Source of the DNA: an uncultured Oscillospiraceae bacterium
GTDB taxonomy: Bacteria; Bacillota; Clostridia; Oscillospirales; Oscillospiraceae
Length of the DNA: 64,000 nt
Assembly (NCBI GenBank): GCA_947631395.1
Contig: CANRLF010000001.1
Coordinates: 186,001-250,000, forward strand
Direction: 5' to 3'
The notes below the pieces were generated by a model. That model was not told the origin of the DNA. It saw nothing but the letters and a program-made list of their open reading frames with translations, and did not search any database. Made by a program: the position numbers and the translations under genes. Shown here one piece after another: positions 1 to 7,073 of this stretch. Positions within the stretch are counted from its first letter, which is position 1; each line of letters opens with the position of its first letter.

Positions 1-1
1 T

Positions 2-142
2 GTACGCCGGTATTGGAACGGCGAAGCGGTGAACGCGCTTGCGAAGAGAGCGGGAATATCCGCCGCCGCCACGGCAAAGAGGCTGTACCGACTTCGGAGG
101 GACTTAAAATCGACCCTTGAAAAGGAGGGCTATTCACTGTGA
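2..142 (+). CDS. Sigma-70 family RNA polymerase sigma factor, C-terminal fragment (partial at left edge)
   Basis: The first 46 codons in this frame read as the end of sigma region 4: an RRYW stretch, then a helix-turn-helix-like segment (NALAKRAGISAAATAKRL) followed by YRLRRDLKSTLEKEGYSL and a stop at 140..142. This matches the end of many clostridial ECF-like sigma factors, whose recognition helix binds the -35 box. The 5' part lies outside the window. Its stop overlaps the GTG start of the next gene by four bases (GTGA), so the two are translationally coupled, the usual sigma/anti-sigma arrangement. The family call rests on a short fragment. Confidence 0.7.
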   Translation, partial: VRRYWNGEAVNALAKRAGISAAATAKRLYRLRRDLKSTLEKEGYSL

Positions 143-1596
143 AGGAAACAAAAAAGCTATACGACAGCATTTCTGATATTGACGAACGGTTTATTGAGGA
201 GGCGCGGGAGGAGGTAAGGAAAGCTCCGGTATGGAGAAAATGGGCGGGATTGGCCGCTTGCCTTTGTGTAGCGGCGGTGATTTTCGCCGCGGCCTTATAT
301 CCGTGGGGAGAAGGCGGCGCGCCCGTTACAGATCCAAACGGCGGGAGCGAAATTGACCCGGGGCCAGACAGATCGCCTTCCACTGACAACATCCCTGTTC
401 GGCCCAATGAGGATAATGATAAACCCGGCGCCGATCCCCTTGAGCCTCCGGAGCCACCGGTCTTCAATATCAACTGGGAGGGCGTGGCGGTCAACGAGTC
501 GGAGGGGCTGTCCGCCGCCGAAGCTCCGAAATATTATGACCCGGAAATATATATTTCCGAGACCTGGGGGCAAGAGGAAGTGGTGGCCTACTACGGCTGG
601 AACCTGGCGCCGGCGTATATCCCGGAGGGCCTCACCGGAGGCGGTCATGGCGTTTCCGCCGGAATATGGCGGGAGAGAGCCACCGGCGAGATAGTGCAGG
701 ATCAGGCGGGGCGTGGGTTCTGGACAGCTTTCGGGGAGGACAGAACGCCAAAATCGGACGATGAATTGGATGTTCCCACCGGCTTTACCATACGGGCCTC
801 CAAGTTGAGGATACTTCACTGCGGCCTTCTCCCGGTGGATGACGCGCGTACAACAGATTTTGGCGGTGTGAGCGTCACCCTGAACCACTTTTCCGTGAAA
901 TACGGCCCCAACAATTCAGACACTTATGACATCTACACGGCATCCTTTACCTCGAAGGGGGTGAAGTACGAGATCGAGGCACAGAGGCTTAAGCTGGAGG
1001 AGGTCATTAAAATCGTGGCGTCCACCATCAATATGCTCCCGTACAGTGAGGATTTTACTGTTGGAAGCGGTGGCGCTATTACGGGCGGTCCGGCTGTTAC
1101 TGATGGATCAACAATTACTGTGACATACCTGTTTCGGGGCGGTCCCGGGGAATTTGCGGGGGATATGTACCGGCCGGAAGGGGTCAATAAGAATATCGGT
1201 TCCGCTCTCGTATTGAAAATGAGCGTAACTGACGACGACAAATATTCTGTACTCATCCGTATTCCCGAGGGCTCGACGCTTGAGCGGGCTTTGAGCCGCG
1301 CAAACGAAAGCCTAAATATGGCGATCAATGCCGATGACGCGGTTACTGTCAACATCTCCGGTGAAATTTATACTGCCGCCGACGAATACTTTTATCGCCT
1401 GACCGCTGAGCAGATTGCCGCTCTCGCGGAAAGCGGAACGCAGTGTTTTTACGTTGGTTCCGGCCAGGGAGATCACAAGGACGTAAATTGGGACACAAAG
1501 GAGGGAATCAACGCCTATTGCGAGCTGAACGGAGATATGTATGTGTTGGCCGGTGACGGCATAGAGGCTCATCCCGATATTTGGGTTGAGGAATAG
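139..1596 (+). CDS. Membrane-anchored putative anti-sigma factor, DUF4367-like extracytoplasmic region
   Basis: A 485-residue protein starting at GTG with AAAGGAGGG ten bases upstream. The N-terminus (KLYDSISDIDERFIEEA) resembles the short cytoplasmic segment found in clostridial proteins encoded directly after ECF-like sigma genes. One membrane helix follows near residues 36-54, then a Pro/Asp/Gly-rich linker (about 58-105) and a large outside domain. Within it, a segment such as LAPAYIPEGLTGGG and the end of the first half (EEVIKIVASTI) look like a DUF4367-type module; the second half (from about residue 315) is unrecognised. Four-base overlap with the sigma fragment supports a role in holding that sigma factor at the membrane. 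Function is inferred from context. Confidence 0.6.
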   Translation: MKETKKLYDSISDIDERFIEEAREEVRKAPVWRKWAGLAACLCVAAVIFAAALYPWGEGGAPVTDPNGGSEIDPGPDRSPSTDNIPVRPNEDNDKPGADPLEPPEPPVFNINWEGVAVNESEGLSAAEAPKYYDPEIYISETWGQEEVVAYYGWNLAPAYIPEGLTGGGHGVSAGIWRERATGEIVQDQAGRGFWTAFGEDRTPKSDDELDVPTGFTIRASKLRILHCGLLPVDDARTTDFGGVSVTLNHFSVKYGPNNSDTYDIYTASFTSKGVKYEIEAQRLKLEEVIKIVASTINMLPYSEDFTVGSGGAITGGPAVTDGSTITVTYLFRGGPGEFAGDMYRPEGVNKNIGSALVLKMSVTDDDKYSVLIRIPEGSTLERALSRANESLNMAINADDAVTVNISGEIYTAADEYFYRLTAEQIAALAESGTQCFYVGSGQGDHKDVNWDTKEGINAYCELNGDMYVLAGDGIEAHPDIWVEE

Positions 1597-1651
1597 ATGA
1601 ACGCGTTTGCGGTGCCGTATAGGGAGAACTGAATATTAAACAGATACAGTG

Positions 1652-1688
1652 AAAGCAGGAAATCGAGACGGTTTCCTGCTTTTCTTTT
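1652..1688 (+). terminator. Rho-independent terminator after the sigma/anti-sigma pair
   Basis: An 11-base perfect stem (AAAGCAGGAAA at 1652..1662 and its complement at 1672..1682) with a 9-base loop, followed by a T-rich run CTTTTCTTTTTA. It lies between convergent genes and may also serve the minus-strand gene ending at 1688, though the T-run is better on the plus strand. Confidence 0.8.
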
Positions 1689-2017
1689 TACCACCCGTCG
1701 ATTTTTCGGGCGAGGCGTCTTGGAAGGAGCCACCAGGGGATCAGCAAAAGGAAAGTGACTACGCCACCGGCATTGTAGGAACCAGAGTAGGTTATGACGG
1801 TAAAGCCGGCGAAAAGGACGACCGGAAAGGTCAGGACCTTGATAATGTACTCAATGAGCTGGCCCAGGGAAAAGGAGGCGAAGAATTTTGGCGGCGGGTT
1901 TTCGCGGGGAGCTTTCTCCCAGGGGCCGTAGGGCTTTATCAGGTGGATGATAAATAATACGACCGCCGCCATGCCCGCAAACGTGGGGTAGAGCTCCAAG
2001 CATTCCTTAAAAGTCAT
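1688..2017 (-). CDS. Small integral membrane protein of unknown function
   Basis: A 109-residue protein with three likely membrane helices (about 12-28, 57-75 and 83-100) joined by a basic, proline-rich loop (IKPYGPWEKAPRENPPPKFF) and a basic tail (LPRRLARKIDGW). The ATG directly follows the stop codon of the recombinase gene (TAA at 2018..2020, ATG at 2017), so it is very probably co-transcribed and translationally coupled with it. I do not recognise a family. Nothing suggests phage origin, and base composition looks like that of its neighbours. Confidence 0.6.
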   Translation of the reverse strand: MTFKECLELYPTFAGMAAVVLFIIHLIKPYGPWEKAPRENPPPKFFASFSLGQLIEYIIKVLTFPVVLFAGFTVITYSGSYNAGGVVTFLLLIPWWLLPRRLARKIDGW

Positions 2018-3076
2018 TTATGTCTCATCGTCCTCATCATAATTATCGCCATAATTATCGTCCGCGGGTTTTGGTTGGGGTACGGGCTTTTTGTGGGAGG
2101 ATAGGGGGGAGAGGAGGGCGGCTTGGCGGAGGCCCTGGTTCTCCACGTGGGTGTAGATCTCGGTGGTATTCAGGTGCTCGTGGCCTAAAAGCTCCTGGAG
2201 GGTGCGGACGTCGACGCCGTTGTGGAGCATGAGGGTGGCGGCGGTGTGACGGAGCTTATGGGAGGAGTATTTAGACTCGTCAAGTCCCGCGGCACCGAGG
2301 TGCTTTTTAACGAGAGCGTGGACGGTGGACTTGCTTATTCGCTCACGGCGGGCGGAGAGGAAGAGGGCCCGCTCGCCGCCGGGGGCTATGGTCTTTCGGA
2401 CGGCGAGATAGTCGTTTATAGCGTCGGCCACGGCGTCGTTTATGTAGACGATGCGCTCCTTGTTGCCCTTGCCCAAGACCCGCAGATGGTCGGCCCGGAC
2501 GTCGGTCAGATTGAGGCCAACGAGCTCGGAGATACGAAGGCCGCAGTTTAAGAATACGGTCAGGATACAGTAATCTCTTTCCTTATTTTTTCCATCCACG
2601 CTGTCAAGGAGCTGTTCGGACTCGTTTAAAGTCAGGTACCTTGGTAATGATTTCATAATCTTGGGGGAGTCCAGGTCCTGGATGGGGTTCGACTCCAGCT
2701 GGTGGGTCTTTAAGGTGAGGTATTTGTAAAATGAGCGGATGGTAGAGATTTTCCTGGCACGGGAGGCGGAGTTGAGGCCGTACTCGGGGTCCGTGGCGTT
2801 CTGATTTTTTACGCGGTCACGGGACATGTAGCCGAGATAGTCATAAACGTCCGATAAGGTCACGGAGCCGACGAAGGCAAGGTCCACGTCGGAGATCGAG
2901 ATGTCCTCAAGGGGAGTATCACGTGGGACGCGGTTCTTGACGATCTTCATATAGCGGAAAAAGGTACGCAGGTCCAGATAATATTCGTCTACGGTTTTTC
3001 TTGAATGGCCCTTGACGGTCTCGTGGTAGATAAGAAAGCTCCTGATGATCTCCGGGGCCTCGGCGCGGTAGTCCAT
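2018..3076 (-). CDS. Tyrosine recombinase, XerC/XerD type
   Basis: A 352-residue site-specific recombinase. An N-terminal SAM-like core-binding domain (about 1-120) precedes a catalytic domain with the full set of active residues: Arg181 in CGLRISEL, Lys203 in LGKGNKER, His273 and Arg276 in HKLRH, His299 in LLGHE and the nucleophile Tyr308 in TEIYTH. Length is about 50 residues more than typical XerC/D, because of a longer inter-domain segment near residues 85-105 and an acidic low-complexity tail (DDNYGDNYDEDDET). Xer proteins resolve chromosome dimers at dif sites. No phage or integron genes adjoin it, so a housekeeping role is the simplest reading. GGAGCTGATAAAATG gives a good start. Confidence 0.85.
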   Translation of the reverse strand: MDYRAEAPEIIRSFLIYHETVKGHSRKTVDEYYLDLRTFFRYMKIVKNRVPRDTPLEDISISDVDLAFVGSVTLSDVYDYLGYMSRDRVKNQNATDPEYGLNSASRARKISTIRSFYKYLTLKTHQLESNPIQDLDSPKIMKSLPRYLTLNESEQLLDSVDGKNKERDYCILTVFLNCGLRISELVGLNLTDVRADHLRVLGKGNKERIVYINDAVADAINDYLAVRKTIAPGGERALFLSARRERISKSTVHALVKKHLGAAGLDESKYSSHKLRHTAATLMLHNGVDVRTLQELLGHEHLNTTEIYTHVENQGLRQAALLSPLSSHKKPVPQPKPADDNYGDNYDEDDET

Positions 3077-3114
3077 TTTATCAGCTCCTAAGTATTCGGG
3101 GAAGTGGTAGTTCG

Positions 3115-3143
3115 ATTATAACACGACCCTCCGGAAAAGTCCA
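3115..3143 (-). promoter_or_regulatory. Vegetative promoter for the recombinase gene
   Basis: On the minus strand, TGGACT (-35) is followed by 17 bases and TATAAT (-10), with TG one base before the -10 (extended -10, TGTTATAAT). It lies about 40 bases upstream of the start codon at 3076. Found by eye. Confidence 0.65.
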
Positions 3144-3150
3144 TAGGAAA

Positions 3151-3176
3151 TTGAACAAAATAAAAATTTTGTTCAA
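3151..3176. promoter_or_regulatory. Perfect 11-base inverted repeat upstream of the recombinase promoter
   Basis: TTGAACAAAAT at 3151..3161, four A residues, then its exact complement at 3166..3176. It sits 8 bases upstream of the predicted -35 box. It has no T-run placing it as a terminator for radA, so an operator is plausible; the regulator is unknown. Confidence 0.45.
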
Positions 3177-3210
3177 TGTGGGGGGAGGGAAAAACGGGCA
3201 AAAAGGGCCG

Positions 3211-3230
3211 AAAACGCTTTTTAAAGCGTT
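3211..3230 (-). terminator. Terminator of radA
   Basis: An 8-base perfect stem (AACGCTTT/AAAGCGTT at 3213..3230) that starts right at the radA stop codon, followed on the minus strand by TTTTCGGCCCTTTTT. The T-run is interrupted, so termination may be partial. Confidence 0.6.
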
Positions 3231-4591
3231 CAGGCGTCAAGTATCAGCCCCATGGCCTCACGGATACTGCCGGCCTCGTAGACCTTCAGTCCCTCAGGCG
3301 CGGACAGCTTTCCGCGGCGCTGTTTCGGGATTATAGCTTTCTTAAAGCCGTGACGGGCGATCTCGGAAAGGCGCTGCTCCAGCTGAGTGACGCTGCGCAG
3401 TTCTCCGGTAAGTCCAACCTCGCCGATGGCTACCAGGTCGTCAGGCACAGGTATGTCACGGTAGCTGGACGCCATGGCGAGCATGGCCGCCAGGTCCGCC
3501 GCGGGCTCGTTTATGTAAAGTCCCCCGATGACGTTTATATACGCGTCGGCGCCGCCCACACGAAGTCCGCCGCGCTTTTCCAATACAGCGAGTAAAAGCA
3601 TCGCCCTGTTGTAGTCAAGGCCGTTTGAGGTGCGCCGGGGCACGTTGAAGCTCGTGGCGGTGAGCAGCGCCTGGATCTCCGCCAGGACGGGCCGGGAACC
3701 CTCCATAACGCAGGATACGCATGTGCCGGGGGTGTTTTTCGGCCTTCCGGAAAGCAGGAGCTCCGAGGGGTTCGGGACCTCCACGAGGCCGCGCTCGGCC
3801 ATCTCAAAGACGCCGATCTCATTGGTGGAGCCGAAGCGGTTCTTGGCGGCACGCAATATACGGTAGTTGGCGCTCATTTCGCCCTCAAAATACAGTACAC
3901 AGTCCACCATGTGCTCCAGGACCTTGGGGCCGGCGATGGCGCCCTCCTTATTGACGTGGCCTATGACGAATACGGTGACGCCGGAGTTTTTGGCAAGCTG
4001 CATAAGCGTCATGGTGCAGTCCTTGACCTGAGAGACGCTTCCGGGGGCGCTGTTTACATCCGGCGAGAAAAGCGTCTGGATGGAGTCGATTATCAGCACC
4101 TGGGGGCCGGTCTCGTCCACGCACTCGAGGATGTCGGTGATGTTCGTCTCGGACAGCACCAGGAGCTTTTCGCTTGTCACATTGAGACGCTGGGCGCGCA
4201 TCTTGAGTTGGCGCTCGGACTCCTCGCCGGTGACATATAATATATCGTGCTCGCGGCCGATATACTGGCAGATCTGAAGTAAAAGCGTGGATTTACCAAT
4301 GCCGGGAGCTCCGCCGACGAGGACCAGGGAGCCCAGCACTGCCCCGCCGCCAAGGACACGGTCGAGCTCGCCGATGCCGGTGCTGAACCGGAGCTCCTGG
4401 GTGGCGTCCACCTGGCTCAGGGTCACGGGGCACTTTGCCCCGGCGGGCCTGCCGGCGGCGGGACGGCCGGAGTCCTTTTTCGCCGTCTGCTCCACGATGG
4501 TGTTCCAGGCCCCGCAGGCGGGACATCTGCCGCTCCACCGGGGAAACTCGTTGCCGCAGTCGGTGCAGTAGAACACGCTCTTATCCTTCAT
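3230..4591 (-). CDS. radA: DNA repair protein RadA (Sms)
   Basis: A 453-residue branch-migration ATPase acting in homologous recombination. Visible parts in order: N-terminal C4 zinc finger (Cys9, Cys12, Cys23, Cys26), RecA-like ATPase with Walker A GGAPGIGKST near 93-102, the RadA signature KNRFG near residue 248, and a C-terminal Lon-like domain (LRVGGADAYINVIGGL). Length and order match the family. In many Firmicutes radA sits next to disA and ctsR; here it lies between a cwlD-like amidase and a Xer recombinase. No strong Shine-Dalgarno is seen before the ATG. Unusual AT-rich repeats occupy its upstream region. Confidence 0.95.
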   Translation of the reverse strand: MKDKSVFYCTDCGNEFPRWSGRCPACGAWNTIVEQTAKKDSGRPAAGRPAGAKCPVTLSQVDATQELRFSTGIGELDRVLGGGAVLGSLVLVGGAPGIGKSTLLLQICQYIGREHDILYVTGEESERQLKMRAQRLNVTSEKLLVLSETNITDILECVDETGPQVLIIDSIQTLFSPDVNSAPGSVSQVKDCTMTLMQLAKNSGVTVFVIGHVNKEGAIAGPKVLEHMVDCVLYFEGEMSANYRILRAAKNRFGSTNEIGVFEMAERGLVEVPNPSELLLSGRPKNTPGTCVSCVMEGSRPVLAEIQALLTATSFNVPRRTSNGLDYNRAMLLLAVLEKRGGLRVGGADAYINVIGGLYINEPAADLAAMLAMASSYRDIPVPDDLVAIGEVGLTGELRSVTQLEQRLSEIARHGFKKAIIPKQRRGKLSAPEGLKVYEAGSIREAMGLILDA

Positions 4592-4618
4592 ATCTTCAGT
4601 ACCCCCATGATTTTATAG

Positions 4619-4689
4619 TTATGTAAACTGAAATATATAAATATTATGTAAACTAATGTAATTATGTTAACTGAATAATTATGTCAACT
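4619..4689 (-). repeat. Four copies of AGTTNACATAA upstream of radA
   Basis: Read on the minus strand, the 11-mer AGTTNACATAA occurs at 4679..4689, 4662..4672, 4644..4654 and 4619..4629 (N = G, A, T, T). Spacings are 17, 18 and 25 bases. The first copy begins inside the end of the amidase gene. TTAACA-N18-TAATAT and TTGACA-N17-TAATTA within the array can serve as promoters for radA, so the repeats overlap both -35 and -10 elements. Confidence 0.6.
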
Positions 4690-5394
4690 AACGCTCTCGA
4701 GGTACCCGCCAACTATCACGGCGGCGAGCTTTGTCTGATAGGACGGGTCCTCGAGCTTCTTTGCCTCCGGGATATTTGAGACGAAGCCGCACTCGATGAG
4801 CACAGCGGGACAGCTTATGTGGTTCATAATATAGACGGTGTCGGGGATCTTGGTGGCGTTCTGCCTGTTCCCCGGGGCCACGGCCAGGAGCTTTGACTGT
4901 AAGATCTGGGCGGCGTCGGCGCTCCCGGGGGTATCGGCGAAGAACACCTGACTGCCGCTGGGCTTGGCGGAGGTGAACTTGTTCTGGTGGATGCTGATAA
5001 AGAAGGCGTCCTCCAGGGAATTTGCCAGCTCCGCGCGGCGCTTGGTGTCCCAGACCTTTTTTGCCCGGATGGTCACGGCGTCGTCGGGGTAATTAAGCTC
5101 CTCGCTCTCGCGGGTCATCACCGGGTCGACGCCAAAAAAGCCGGCGATCTGGCGGGCCCGGAGGGCTATTTCGAGGTTTATGCCGCTTTCGTAAGCGCCG
5201 GAGACAGATACCGCGCCGCCGTCAGCGCCGCCGTGGCCGGGATCCAGCACGAGGGTGTATCCGCCACGCACATGGGTGGCCTCAAATGCCGGCGCTTTCG
5301 GGGCGGGGCTCAGGGCGTTAACCAAGGCCGCCACGCCGGCGGCGGATACTATCAGCCCCGCCAAAGCAAGTCTTACCATACAGATTTTTTTCAC
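4684..5394 (-). CDS. N-acetylmuramoyl-L-alanine amidase, CwlD-like
   Basis: A 236-residue Amidase_3 enzyme with an N-terminal signal/anchor helix (about 4-26). Zinc and catalytic motifs are present: LDPGHGG (zinc His), a downstream Glu in YESGINLEIAL, SIHQNK (zinc His) and the catalytic Glu in LIECGFVSN. Length and compact architecture match CwlD, which makes muramic-delta-lactam in spore cortex peptidoglycan. I chose the GTG at 5394 because GGGGAG lies six bases before it; an earlier GTG at 5412 is also in frame. A vegetative amidase role cannot be excluded, since the visible promoter is of the extended -10 vegetative type. Confidence 0.75.
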   Translation of the reverse strand: MKKICMVRLALAGLIVSAAGVAALVNALSPAPKAPAFEATHVRGGYTLVLDPGHGGADGGAVSVSGAYESGINLEIALRARQIAGFFGVDPVMTRESEELNYPDDAVTIRAKKVWDTKRRAELANSLEDAFFISIHQNKFTSAKPSGSQVFFADTPGSADAAQILQSKLLAVAPGNRQNATKIPDTVYIMNHISCPAVLIECGFVSNIPEAKKLEDPSYQTKLAAVIVGGYLESVS

Positions 5395-5449
5395 GTCGCT
5401 CTCCCCTTTCACGGTTGAAAAATATTCGTTAAGGGGGAGGTCTATTCTG

Positions 5450-5458
5450 ATTATAACA
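5450..5458 (-). promoter_or_regulatory. Extended -10 promoter element for the amidase gene
   Basis: TGTTATAAT on the minus strand, about 55 bases upstream of the chosen start. No good -35 box is visible 16-18 bases upstream. Confidence 0.45.
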
Positions 5459-5520
5459 TATTAACGGAAAAAATCACTAATTTTTATTATGTCAAAGCTA
5501 AAATTCGTGAAGTTTTGCCG

Positions 5521-5549
5521 TTTACAACCGGTGGCAAAGAAACTAAAAT
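5521..5549 (+). promoter_or_regulatory. Promoter of the Mrp-like antiporter operon
   Basis: TTTACA, 17 bases, TAAAAT, ending 27 bases before the GTG start of the first gene, with AAGGAGG between. Vegetative-type promoter by eye. Confidence 0.6.
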
Positions 5550-5576
5550 GATGTTGATAATTAAGGAGGCGGTAGG

Positions 5577-6038
5577 GTGTTTATCCTGTTTTTCGCGGTC
5601 TGGATACTGCTGAACGGCAAGCTGAGCTGGGAGATAGCCGCTTTCGGGCTTGTCATCAGCGGGGCACTTTATATCTTCTGCTGTGTATTCATGCACTACT
5701 CCCCTGCCCGGGACCTCAGGAACCTGCGGAGGCTACCGAGGCTTTTGTCGCTGGGAGCGACGCTTGTATTTGAGATAGTCCGCGCGGCCTTCACGCTTCT
5801 CCCCTACATCTACGGCGGGAAAAGGCCGGATCCGGTGGTGGCAAGGTTCAGGCCGGAGGGCATAGACAGCGACACCGGCAGGGTCTTTCTGGCAAACTGC
5901 ATCACGCTGACGCCGGGGACCATTACGGGGAGTCTGAAGGACGGGGAATATCTCGTCCACTGTCTCGACAGGGAGATGGCCGTGGGGCTGGAGGACAGCT
6001 CCTTTGTGAAGAAGATCAGACGTTGGGAGGCGAAGTGA
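5577..6038 (+). CDS. mrpE: Mrp/Mnh cation:proton antiporter subunit E
   Basis: A 153-residue membrane protein and first gene of a ten-gene operon. Two hydrophobic helices at the N-terminus (about 1-42), a further helix near 60-78, and the MrpE signature in the soluble half (FLANCITLTPGTITGSL, then VHCLDREM). MrpE (MbhA in archaeal hydrogenases) is a small structural subunit needed for assembly or activity of the complex. The start is GTG with AAGGAGG seven bases upstream. The stop shares one base with the ATG of mrpF. Confidence 0.9.
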   Translation: MFILFFAVWILLNGKLSWEIAAFGLVISGALYIFCCVFMHYSPARDLRNLRRLPRLLSLGATLVFEIVRAAFTLLPYIYGGKRPDPVVARFRPEGIDSDTGRVFLANCITLTPGTITGSLKDGEYLVHCLDREMAVGLEDSSFVKKIRRWEAK

Positions 6039-6388
6039 TGGATCCGATGAAGGTTTTGGCGCCCCATGTGCTGACGGTGGCCATGGTGATACTGGCGGCC
6101 TGCGCGGTGGCGACGCTGGTAAGGACGCTTATCGGGCCCAGGATGTCGGACAGGATAGTGGGCGTGAACATGATAGGCACACAGTCTGTATGCCTTATCG
6201 CCTGCCTTGTGCTGAGGCTTCGGGAGGACTGGCTTGTGGACATAGCCATAGTTTACGCCATGTTCAGCTTCCTGGCGGTGGCGGTACTGACGAAGATGGA
6301 CATAGGCGTATACCGGCAGTGGCGGGAGGATCAGAAGAAAAGCCGCTGGAGGAGCGGCGATACGGCGAAACGGAGGGATGAGCGGTGA
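6038..6388 (+). CDS. mrpF: Mrp/Mnh antiporter subunit F
   Basis: About 116 residues and three membrane helices, with the MrpF hallmark LVRTLIGPRMSDRIVGVN followed by DIAIVYAMFSFLAVAVL. The ATG at 6038 overlaps the mrpE stop by one base and has GGGAGG upstream; an in-frame TTG at 6023 is rejected because it lies inside the RBS region. The C-terminus has an extra basic tail (QKKSRWRSGDTAKRRDER) not usual in the family. MrpF is a small subunit of the antiporter membrane arm. Confidence 0.9.
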   Translation: MDPMKVLAPHVLTVAMVILAACAVATLVRTLIGPRMSDRIVGVNMIGTQSVCLIACLVLRLREDWLVDIAIVYAMFSFLAVAVLTKMDIGVYRQWREDQKKSRWRSGDTAKRRDER

Positions 6389-6795
6389 CGGGCCAGTGGA
6401 TAAGATTTGTACTCGGGACGTTGTTTCTGGCCCTGGGGATATTCTTTATCGTATCCTCCGTGGTGGGCAATTACAGGTTCAAATTCGCCCTTAACAGGAT
6501 GCATTCCGCGGCACTGGGCGACACGCTGGGCCTGGGGGACATCGTGGCGGGGATGTGCTTTTACCACGGGCTCAACGCCACGACGGTGAAGCTCCTTATC
6601 ATCGTGGCGCTGGTGTGGATCACGAGTCCCGTCGCCAGCCATCTTATAATGCTGATGGAGTTTACAAGCGGCAAGTACTCATCGGCCGTACATGAGGAGA
6701 CGTCCGACGAGCAGGGACTTGAGCACTACTCGGTGGATATGAAGAGGAGCCAGCTTGAAAAGCTGAGGGCCGAAGAAAAGGAGGAGGAAAAATGA
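6385..6795 (+). CDS. mrpG: Mrp/Mnh antiporter subunit G, with charged C-terminal extension
   Basis: A 136-residue protein with three membrane helices and MrpG features (FNRMHSAA-like NRMHSAALGDTLGLGD, then ITSPVASHLI). Usual MrpG lengths are about 100-120; this one carries a highly charged tail from about residue 105 (MKRSQLEKLRAEEKEEEK), predicted cytoplasmic and helical. The GTG start overlaps the mrpF stop by four bases; the stop overlaps the next ATG by four bases (ATGA), so translation is coupled through the operon. Confidence 0.9.
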   Translation: MTGQWIRFVLGTLFLALGIFFIVSSVVGNYRFKFALNRMHSAALGDTLGLGDIVAGMCFYHGLNATTVKLLIIVALVWITSPVASHLIMLMEFTSGKYSSAVHEETSDEQGLEHYSVDMKRSQLEKLRAEEKEEEK

Positions 6796-7073
6796 CGCTT
6801 TTTGAGGGACTGCTTCTGGCGTTTCTCATAATCTGCGCGATCAGCGTATCGGTGACAAGGAACCTTTTGGAGTCCATCATTATCTACATGGGCTTTTCGC
6901 TGATAATGTCGGTCATATGGCTGACGCTGGAGGCGCCGGACCTGGCAATCACCGAGGCCGCCGTGGGCGCGGGGGTGACGAGCCTTCTCTTTTTCGCCAC
7001 GCTTAAGAAGATACACGCCATAAAGGCGGAGGACGCGAAGCAAAAGGACGAGGAGGAGAAGCATGAAAAATAA
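6792..7073 (+). CDS. Antiporter subunit, DUF4040 / MbhD type
   Basis: A 93-residue protein with two to three membrane helices. The segment LEAPDLAITEAAVGAGVTSLL is the DUF4040 signature seen in MbhD of membrane-bound hydrogenases and in the C-terminal part of MrpA. Here it is a separate gene placed after mrpG as in mbh operons (A-B-C-D order). A Lys/Glu-rich tail (EDAKQKDEEEKHEK) resembles the one on the preceding MrpG. It overlaps the next gene by 11 bases. Confidence 0.85.
   Translation: MTLFEGLLLAFLIICAISVSVTRNLLESIIIYMGFSLIMSVIWLTLEAPDLAITEAAVGAGVTSLLFFATLKKIHAIKAEDAKQKDEEEKHEK

Noticed and set aside
2018..3076. Integrase of a prophage or mobile element
   Set aside because: No attachment-site repeats, tRNA, excisionase or phage genes adjoin it; base composition and neighbours (radA) look chromosomal.
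3151..3176. LexA (SOS) box in front of the recombinase gene
   Set aside because: GAAC and GTTC are present, but they are separated by 14 bases or more rather than the four of the Firmicutes SOS box.
4619..4689. CRISPR-like array
   Set aside because: Units are only 11 bases with spacings of 17-25 and there are four copies; no cas genes and no spacer-sized unique segments.
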